Positions 56,862 to 64,000 of a stretch of 64,000 nucleotides of DNA are shown in pieces. The stretch comes from Diphasiastrum complanatum (lineage: Eukaryota > Streptophyta > Lycopodiopsida > Lycopodiales > Lycopodiaceae): contig CM055094.1 in the NCBI GenBank assembly GCA_029204225.1, positions 8,661,234-8,725,233 of the forward strand. The letters run 5' to 3'. The notes beneath the pieces are model-generated. The model was not told the DNA's origin. It searched no databases and worked only from the letters and a program-made list of their open reading frames with translations. A program made the translations under genes and the position numbers. Numbering within the stretch: the stretch's first letter is position 1; each line of letters opens with the position of its first letter.

Positions 56862-56910
56862 TTTTTAGGCCGCAGTAGACATGCAGGGTTTTTAGGCCGC
56901 AGTAGACATG
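56862..56910. repeat. 27-bp tandem duplication
   Basis: TTTTTAGGCCGCAGTAGACA.. at 56862 and 56889. The surrounding 56640-57000 is GC-rich and full of short GGCCGCAGG-like words. Confidence 0.85.
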
Positions 56911-57139
56911 CCTTTGAAACGGTAGCCCGCAGACAAGAAAGGCCGCTGTAAGGCTGCAGGCCACAGGCAAACGATTTGCCGCAGGTATAGATTCACCATA
57001 GACAGGAAAATCGGACAGCGAGACAGTTCGCAGGTAGGCTTCAATGATCCCTTGAGAGGCTCCAGCAAGTTGTAGGTAGCACAATTACGCTCCGAATCCG
57101 CTAAGGAATGAATTGTGTACGAATGATACACGCAGTAGA

Positions 57140-59878
57140 ATCAAGCTTCCTGTGAAAGCAAGGTTGGACTATTTTCCCATGTGATCACTACTAAATGAAA
57201 TGAAATTCAGAACGGCATCAACTTTACTTGCAATAAACCATCCATGCAACTACTCCCAACCAATTGGAGCGAAAACTAACTAACAAACATTACTTCACGT
57301 ACATGTATATGCAACCCAAAACTCTCCTACTAGCATTCAACCAAGCATTCATTTCTTCAACTCTCTAACATGAGGTGCTTGCTTGTCAATTACGCATTCT
57401 AATGAAAAAGTGGATCCACACTCAACAAGATAACGACACAAATATTTTCATAAACCTACAAGTCCTCAACCATCCGATAAAGGATACCCTTATCTTACAA
57501 CCAAAGGTATGAACCACACACCTAACAAGCAAACTCTCACAACCTCTTAATCATTCAATTCCTCAGCCACCAACATTTCATGACCACTACTCAAGCTTTT
57601 AGTGAGGATCAAGCTACCCTCAACCAATCAAACATGGAAGTAATTAACCTCTCCCACTCTCAAGCAATTGGCCTTGAACAATCATCAATCAAGATTTATC
57701 GTACTACTCTCCTGAATGACAATAATAGCATGGGAAGCAATGAAACTACAAGACACACAAAGTAAAGTTCACCTAACACATCCCCCACAAAGCACTAGCA
57801 TTGGTCAACAAGAAGCAAGACATACAAGCCAACTAAACAACACTAAGCAATTACAAGACAACAAGAATCCAACATCTACTAACAAACATGGAGCAATACA
57901 AGACAACAACAACATTCCATATTGTCAAGCTACTCTCAAACAATCCATGAAGCTCTCCATCAAGTAAACATGCACTCTCAAAGTAATTCACATCACCTTC
58001 AATCTACTAACAACATAACAGAACTAACTCTCCAAACACTCAACTCTCAAAAGTATCAACCCCCAAATTAGCAACCCCCAAAAATATCAACTCTTGAAAT
58101 ACAAGGAGTAGGCCATTTCTTATAGCAAATTCCAATGGATCTCTTTCACAATGCAATCTTGCCATTCTTCATGCCCTTCAAGCTCTTTCTGCCATTTGTC
58201 CCCACCCCATTGGATAGTACACCTAGTGGCCTCCATAAGAGATTGGGGGAGTGGTGCATTCCAAGCTCTTTTCCAAAATTAGCCAAGATGCCATTTTTGT
58301 CAAAAGCTAGGGAGGCCATTCAAAGCTCTCCCTTTTGTACACCCTAGAAACCCCAAATGTCAATGGCTAGTAGGTGTACCTCCCAAGTTTTTAGCCTCCA
58401 AGGCATTTTGGCATTTATTATCCAAATTTGGGTGAGGCCCTTTCTCACCCCATATTTTTTATAGCTGGCCTTCATTTTTCTTTGTGGTACACTTGTTCTT
58501 GGCCTTTTTTCAATTTCTCAAGGGATGTGGCCACTTTTCTGGGTTTTTGGTCTGTTGGGTGTCCACTTGGCCCACACATTCCGTTATTTGCCCAAAAATT
58601 GCCCAAACTTTGTCGTTAGGGTTTCTGTGATTTTCGACACCGAATCCATATTTTTGGGTCTCGTTTTGCCTGAAATTTTTCTTTTTTCGATTTTTTTCTT
58701 CGAACTGACTTTTCCCAACATTCATGACTAGGGCTCCCACGACAAAACGGTTTCCTTAAAAAATACACTGAGTGATGATATATTAGTAAAAAATGGTCTC
58801 CATACATGGTGAGATTTTAGCACGGTCATGCTGATTATTTTTTTTACAACTGGCCATTTTTTTTAAAAGTTGTAAAATATTTACTGGCCATTTCGAAGGT
58901 CGTAAAATTTTCTCTAGCCACTTTTAGGATGGGCTGGGATGCCAATTTTTCTAATAACTGGGTTTTACATGCCGGTTTTTTTATGTTTTGTGAAAATAAA
59001 CAACAATATTAGCCCGATTTTTCGTGCGAAAATATCGGCTAACATTGGCGACTACCACTGGATAGTATGGTCCCCATACAGCAGACCCAGAATCTCTGGT
59101 TTCGCATCAACTCCTATTGGATAATCAAGTATAGTTGGCTCAGCACCCTTGTTGGGTGATGCTAACCACAGTGAGCTGGTGGGATGTCTTCAACAACTTC
59201 CTACCCAAGGCCATCGATTGGGCCCTTAGAATCCATCTACAATCTGATTGGATTTAACTACAACATCTTTAAATAATTTGGTGCCTTCATACCTATAAAA
59301 ATCCACATGTGAACTGAATGGCAAATGCTCCCAATCCCATCAAATGTAAGGCAATGCCCACTTTTGGATCCATGCATGGAGGGATATGCAAATGCAAATC
59401 TTAGGATTGGAGGTGGGATGATATGGATGCAAGTCATCAGTATTGTGTCTAACATCGTGTCATTGATGTGTGTGTGAATGCATATGCAATGAGGCTTTAG
59501 TGCCCTAACTCTGAAAACGGTCCAGACTGGTGATTCCAGCTCTCCTTTTTTTTTTTAGACATTGAACTCATATTCTTTAAGAACCGATTCAACTGGGATT
59601 TTCCACTAGTCTATGGACTCAATCAGGAAAATCATCCTCACCTCTTATGGATGTGTGAGGCGTCACTCGTCCTCACAAATTGGTTCAAGATCTGATAGAG
59701 ATGGTTGAAGTCTTTTTTTTCTTCTCTGTCAGTCTTTCTTTCTCTTTTTTTATTTTTTATTTTTTTTCTTTATGTTTTTGTAGGGACCTTATGAAAGATG
59801 GTGGAGATGGGGAAGGATCTTCTTAGTTATTTGATATCAATAAGTGGTAGTGATTCAAATGTATACATTCGTCGCAGA
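57140..59878. other. Intergenic, with strong strand asymmetry
   Basis: About 57230-58100 is unusually rich in A and C and poor in G on the plus strand. About 58140-58740 turns pyrimidine-rich. About 58830-58920 has two diverged copies of ACTGGCCATTT with GTCGTAAAAT-like flanks. No recognisable gene; the frames at 57580-57967 and 58428-58731 result from biased composition. Confidence 0.45.
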
Positions 59879-60284
59879 TCATCCATCTTCTCCAAGATGA
59901 GCTGAAATTCTTCTTTTCCTCTTAAATTTTACCACCATGTAGTCATCTATTGTCGCCTCTTGATATTTGAATAAGCGTTGGATATCAAATGATCTCTGAT
60001 CAAATGCATCAGGTGGGGGTTCGTGATTCTTGTCATTTTTTTGCTTTGTTGCACAATAGCCTATGGATCTAGTTTTAGGGGGGTAATTTACAGGGGTTGT
60101 CCTGTACTTTTGCATAGTCTAAGTTGCCTTCACTGTCCTCGTCAGGAGGTACAACTTGGTCATGTTGATTAACAACATATGTGAATGATATCAACTCCTT
60201 AGACTTAGTGGACTTTCCAAGACCCACCTCCCGATCACACCCTTCCATCCACTCTTTCCTAGGTGGCCGGTCTGTCCATAACAT
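59879..60284 (-). pseudogene. Unrecognised coding-like pair of frames joined by one frameshift
   Basis: Minus strand: 60284-60075 (with RPPRKEWMEGCDREVGLGKS and DEDSEGNLDYAKVQ), overlapping 60115-59879 in another frame (MQKYRTTPVNYPPKTRSIG, ending FKRKRRISAHLGEDG). The composition is that of a hydrophilic protein with a basic end. Not recognised. Possibly a fragment of a host gene or retroelement. Confidence 0.35.
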
Positions 60285-60664
60285 GCTCTGGGTTATCGTC
60301 AGTATTATTGTCCTAGTCTCCTCGAGGATGAGTGTTCCTATTGAGTGTTGTAGGGGTCTTTTGTCATTGGTCTTGTCTCGTCTATTCTGAGAAGGTCGCT
60401 TACACTTTTTGATCTATGAATCTTCAATCTTTCCGTTTAAAATTTCGTGAGTGACTAGCCCATAACTACATAGATCTAACCAATCCTTTTGTTCATGGCT
60501 TTGTGTGCTTGTAGCCTCTGGACTTTTGCCCACAACTACTTATTTTATAAGATCGTGCACTTAGTCTTCGTAGTCCTAGAAGATAATCGACTCTTGACAA
60601 GTTTTCTTCTGAGTACTACCCTATTTGTTGTGATCAATTTTAAGAAAAATGACCTTGTACTACC

Positions 60665-61311
60665 TGTGAAAGATTTCAGATCATTTACGATCCAATCCAT
60701 AAAAAGATCTTGGGTTACAAAAGAAGATATCCTACCAATCTCACCAATGTAGAAAAATCAGCATCTACACACAAAATAAGATGCAAACTCTAATAGAACT
60801 TGATCAAACATGAATCAAATGATAAAGCACTGTTGTTGTCCGTACAAAACCAGCAAGTTACTATATTTTACAGGTGTGGATCCAAAAATAACAAATATAG
60901 ATCATTCTACACACAGAATTGCAAGCAATCACAAGTATAGTGCACCAATGGATAGTAGAACCCAAGAGAATCATGTATAAGCATGAAATGAGATAGAGAA
61001 GAGAGAAGATGTGTCTCTCCATGAGTTTCCTCCTTTTATAACAGATCCAAACCCTATTTGGCCACTTGGTTTTCCCTCCAAAATGCTAACCCTAATATTT
61101 TTGGGTCTAGATTCAAATTACCCAACATTTAAATTTGAATCTACTCAAACTCACCTTCTAACTTTCCCACACTTTCAAAAAGTGTTTATTCAAATGAAAT
61201 TTAGACGAATGAACTTTGAAAAGTCAATCTCTAAGTCTAAAACAAAGTTGGTCTCAATTTGCCAAATATGGAAATATAACAAATATGATCAAACTAGTTG
61301 AATCTTTCACA
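60665..61311 (-). repeat. Element J 3' LTR
   Basis: 647 bp, starting (minus) TGTGAAAGATTCAACTAG at 61311 right after the polypurine tract GAAGAGGGAG and ending TCTTTCACA at 60665. Same family as element I, including the TATAAAAGGAGG promoter-like sequence (minus, about 61040). Confidence 0.9.
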
Positions 61312-61955
61312 CTCCCTCTTCAACTAGTTTTAGCATGGACTTTGATAACACTCCAAGTGATGTCCTATGCCTCATGAACAAGTCCTTTCCCAATGCTTTG
61401 GTGAGGATATCAACTACACATTCCCTTGAGGACACATGTTGAAGCTCCACCTCCTTTGCAATGACTTGCTCCCTCACAAAATGATATTGCACCTTAATGT
61501 GCTTGTTCCTAGCATGAAAGATAGGATTGCTTGCCAATCTTTGGGCTGATTGATTGTCACAAAAGATGATTGGACTCTTTGAAAAATCCAGCAAGTGAAG
61601 ATCAGATCCTTGATCATCCTCTTGATCCATGCCATCTCCTTTGTAATGTGTAAGAGCTTTTTGGAAAGATTTGATTTCCAAGTGTAAGCAATCTTGAAGT
61701 ATTCTTAATTTCATAGATTGTTTTAAGAGTGTCCCAAGCCTCCTTGGCAATAGTGCATGTACTGATCTCCCTTAACACTTCATTTGTGACATTCATTTTT
61801 ATGAAATGAAGAGCAATTCTAGTTCTCTTCTTGAATGCTGCAACTTCATTAGGTGCTGCAGGTTCTTCTTTAGCTCCATTAACAATGTCCATTACATCTT
61901 GTAGAATTAATAATGATTCCATCCTTATCTTCCACATTGCATAATTGGAAGATAC
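61312..61955 (-). pseudogene. Element J: internally deleted copia, gag joined to RNase H
   Basis: Minus strand: gag start region (SSNYAMWKIRMESLLILQDV, about 61950-61890) through KEAWDTLKTIYEIKNTSRLL (about 61700). A deletion then joins LLDFSKSPIIFCDNQSAQRL (about 61580), RNase H through FHARNKHIKVQYHFVREQV and VDILTKALGK, ending LKLVEEGV at 61316. Protease, integrase and RT are absent. The gag and RNase H parts lie in different frames. Confidence 0.88.
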
Positions 61956-62140
61956 GTAGATGAGAGTGCTTCAAATTATTGAATGAGAGTTAAGGATCTT
62001 CATCAAGAGTTAGCTGATATTGGTGATGCTCTAAAGAACACTGAGCTTGTTTAAGTAGTCCTTAATGGACTAAGAGATGAGTATGACAATATTGTGCAGA
62101 CTTATGCTGTCAGGGAGGAGCTTCCATCAATACAAAAGAT
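61956..62140 (+). pseudogene. Inverted copia gag middle fragment
   Basis: On the plus strand, immediately after the minus-strand gag of element J: MRVKDLHQELADIGDALKNT, then VVLNGLRDEYDNIVQTYAV, interrupted by stops. This is the gag segment that should follow the element J gag N-terminus, but in opposite orientation, so the two are head to head across about 61955. Confidence 0.8.
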
Positions 62141-62771
62141 CAAACTAGTTGACAATTTCTCCCAAGATAACCGCCTAAATTATATTATGTCAGGAAGGCC
62201 TTGCCATGACACTGAAATTGTTGGATTAATTAAAATAACCCCATCATCACAACCAATAAAACATTTGCAGAAAACCATAAAAATTGTACTAAGCTATTTT
62301 CCTACATTCTTTTAATCTTCAAAAAAGTTAAAATACACCAATATGACATGGCAAGGCCTTAGCGGTACAATACTACATCCCTATTGTCATGCTTTACATC
62401 ATCTCAATTCGCGTTATGGCACTTATACTTTTTACATGGATTACCTTGTACTCGGAGAAGTATAAGTTTTATAGTAGACCACCACATTCACATGTCTTTG
62501 CCTTTTTTGCCTTATGTATCATGCAAACATTGTTAGTAAAAACTTTTTAATGGGAACATATGCATGTGAGTTTAGCCCTCAACCAAGGTTCAGAACTTAA
62601 AAGTTTAGGCTGCCACCTTAGAATATCCTTTAAGGTTGACTTTTTTCCAAACTCCATTGACCAATCTCAACACATAGTATTGTCTTTGCAAGACAAGGTC
62701 AAAAACATAGTAGAATATTAAGTTATACAAGTATTTATAGTGTTAGTTTTCGGTGCTCAAATTTGTTTTTA

Positions 62772-62806
<35 letters not shown>

Positions 62807-63346
62807 CATATTACAACTTTAGTGGCACATTTTTTTGTTGGACTCAATCTAATGGGAATGTCACATCAAACTCAAAATGGGAGTGTGATCACACAACACA
62901 CAACAACTGGGACCTTTATATTTCCTGTCGTATAAAGGGGAGTAGCTATACATCATATTCAAGCAATATCTTTTAGGCTATCACCAAACATCTTGTTATC
63001 ACATCTTGAATATCTCAATGAATGTTCTTTTCATAGAAGTGCAATTCTGTTCCTGTGCCAGTAGCAAGTTTGCTCATGCATTTAAACCAACGAAAGAACA
63101 AAAGTCTAATCCATGAAAGAACACACCTACCTCTCTTTACAATTTCACTCAAATATGTGGATGCCCAACTACATAGGATAAGATATTAATTTTCATGCCT
63201 ATGTCTCGTCAAAGTCCATCATCCTTAGCACATTACACATCTCGACCATGGGCAACCACATATGCCATGGTAAGGGCTATCATTCATATAAAAGAGTGCC
63301 ATAAAGTGGTGGGTGCTTGAGAGATGGTGGTGGATGCTTTATCGGT
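62141..63346. other. Intergenic, no gene seen
   Basis: No recognisable coding sequence; a (CA)n tract lies at 62772-62802. Confidence 0.5.
62772..62802. repeat. (CA)n microsatellite
   Basis: About 31 bp of uninterrupted CA. Confidence 0.95.
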
Positions 63347-63440
63347 CACATGCTGGCCAGTGCACTAGAGCTTTTGTGAGACCAACCCCATGGCACATGC
63401 TGGCCGGCGCACTAGAGCTTTTGTGAGACCAACCCCATGG
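63347..63440. repeat. 47-bp tandem duplication
   Basis: CACATGCTGGCC..CCCCATGG at 63347-63393 and 63394-63440; the copies differ at two or three bases. Confidence 0.92.
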
Positions 63441-63539
63441 CAGCTGGCACCTACCAATTTATGCCTAGCAGCCTTACATAATGTTTTTAGACACATTCAG
63501 ATTCTGCCACGTCTCCAAGCTATACCACTAGATTTCGTG

Positions 63540-63654
63540 CACGTGGCAGATAATTGATCCTTTGATTAAGCCCCAATTGACAGGATCCTACCTTTCGGCC
63601 TTTCTTCGTCACGGTATCTTCTAATCCCGGCCACTTGCAGGCTAGCCACGTGTC
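63540..63654 (+). promoter_or_regulatory. Two G-box/ABRE-like sites, possible promoter
   Basis: CACGTGGC at 63540-63547 and CACGTGTC at 63647-63654, both with the ACGT core bound by plant bZIP (ABF/HY5-type) and some bHLH factors, 107 bp apart. GC content rises here, and a CT/TTCGTC-rich tract of 5' UTR character follows, which would fit a plus-strand gene starting beyond the window. No gene body is visible. Confidence 0.35.
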
Positions 63655-63721
63655 AATTTCCACGTTTAAGCGTTTCAACGGTCGAGGGCCTGCCTGTGCT
63701 AATTACCATACGAGGCTTCAT

Positions 63722-63802
63722 CTTCTTCGTCTTCGTCTTCGTCTTCGTCTTCGTCTTCGTGTCCGAGAACGCGCAAAGGGAGGAGTCGATCGATCGATCG
63801 AT
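63722..63802. repeat. (TTCGTC)n hexanucleotide and (CGAT)n repeats
   Basis: About six TTCGTC units at 63728-63760 and CGAT repeats at about 63787-63803. Open frames here (Leu-Arg or Phe-Val repeats) are artefacts. Confidence 0.9.
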
Positions 63803-64000
63803 CGTTTGTTTCAACTTTTCTCGTCATCGAATGATCGATCGAGCACAAATATTACAGAAATTGATCGCAAAAGCGAGCATCAGATACATTGATTACTCGT
63901 TAATTTCTTCTTTTATTGTTCAGATGGAGTGATTTTTACAAAGGGCTGGCCAGGAGTATGCCGCTTTTGCCCGCCATTTTTTCGGTCAGGGAGTTCATGG

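Noticed and set aside
60489-60752. 87-codon plus-strand frame
   Set aside because: Its end overlaps the terminal part of the element J LTR and it shows no domain.
63635-63932. 85- and 78-codon frames over the TTCGTC repeat
   Set aside because: The Leu-Arg and Phe-Val runs derive from the hexanucleotide repeat; more likely leader or intergenic DNA.

Overview
This window is nuclear DNA of a land plant with a large, transposon-rich genome. The evidence is a four-exon gene with GT-AG introns, dense Ty1/copia LTR retrotransposon debris primed by initiator-methionine tRNA, tRNA-derived SINE-like repeats and very long (GA)n/(CT)n tracts. I cannot name the species from sequence alone. Only one gene looks intact in 64 kb: an apoptosis-inducing-factor homologue (FSP1/AIFM2-like FAD oxidoreductase) on the minus strand at 2820-4986, reconstructed here as four exons encoding 355 residues.

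Layout. 1-5 kb holds a cluster of three short SINE-like repeats and the AIF-like gene. 5-12.3 kb is intergenic, with a compound microsatellite, small copia remnants, and an unusual array of palindromic 21-mers (10.2-12.1 kb) interleaved with 120-180 bp GA/CT tracts. 12.4-14.2 kb holds a broken gene whose C-terminal part resembles a beta-class DNA N4/N6 methyltransferase. 14.8-18.1 kb is a copia derivative whose integrase/RT/RNase H region is replaced by unrecognised coding-like sequence.

20.9-40.8 kb is a nest of insertions. The outermost element (F, minus strand) is split by a composite three-LTR copia element (21978-40103, TSD TATGG on both sides). That composite carries a remnant middle LTR and a tandem duplication of its RT-RNase H module. 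It is itself split by a nearly complete copia element on the plus strand (D, 26922-32951, TSD CAATC) and by a MITE-like insertion (25558-25935). The relative order of insertion can be read directly: F first, then the composite, then D.

41.6-43.1 kb is a short non-autonomous copia element. 45-46.4 kb carries a Ty3/gypsy-type retropepsin followed by two unrecognised open frames. 47.2-47.7 kb is a second methyltransferase fragment, clearer than the first, and 49.5-50.5 kb has an unrecognised gene-like stretch. 50.5-54.1 kb and 60.7-62.1 kb hold rearranged members of one copia LTR family, including head-to-head gag pieces. The rest is intergenic: a GCGAGTCA-rich block (54.1-54.7 kb), minisatellites, strongly strand-skewed DNA and, at the far right, a possible promoter with two ACGT-core G-box/ABRE-like sites ahead of a (TTCGTC)n tract.

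The best candidates for something not yet described are the DNA-methyltransferase-like gene family, the copia derivative with unrecognised cargo, and the palindromic 21-mer array. All calls come from reading by eye; no database search was possible.
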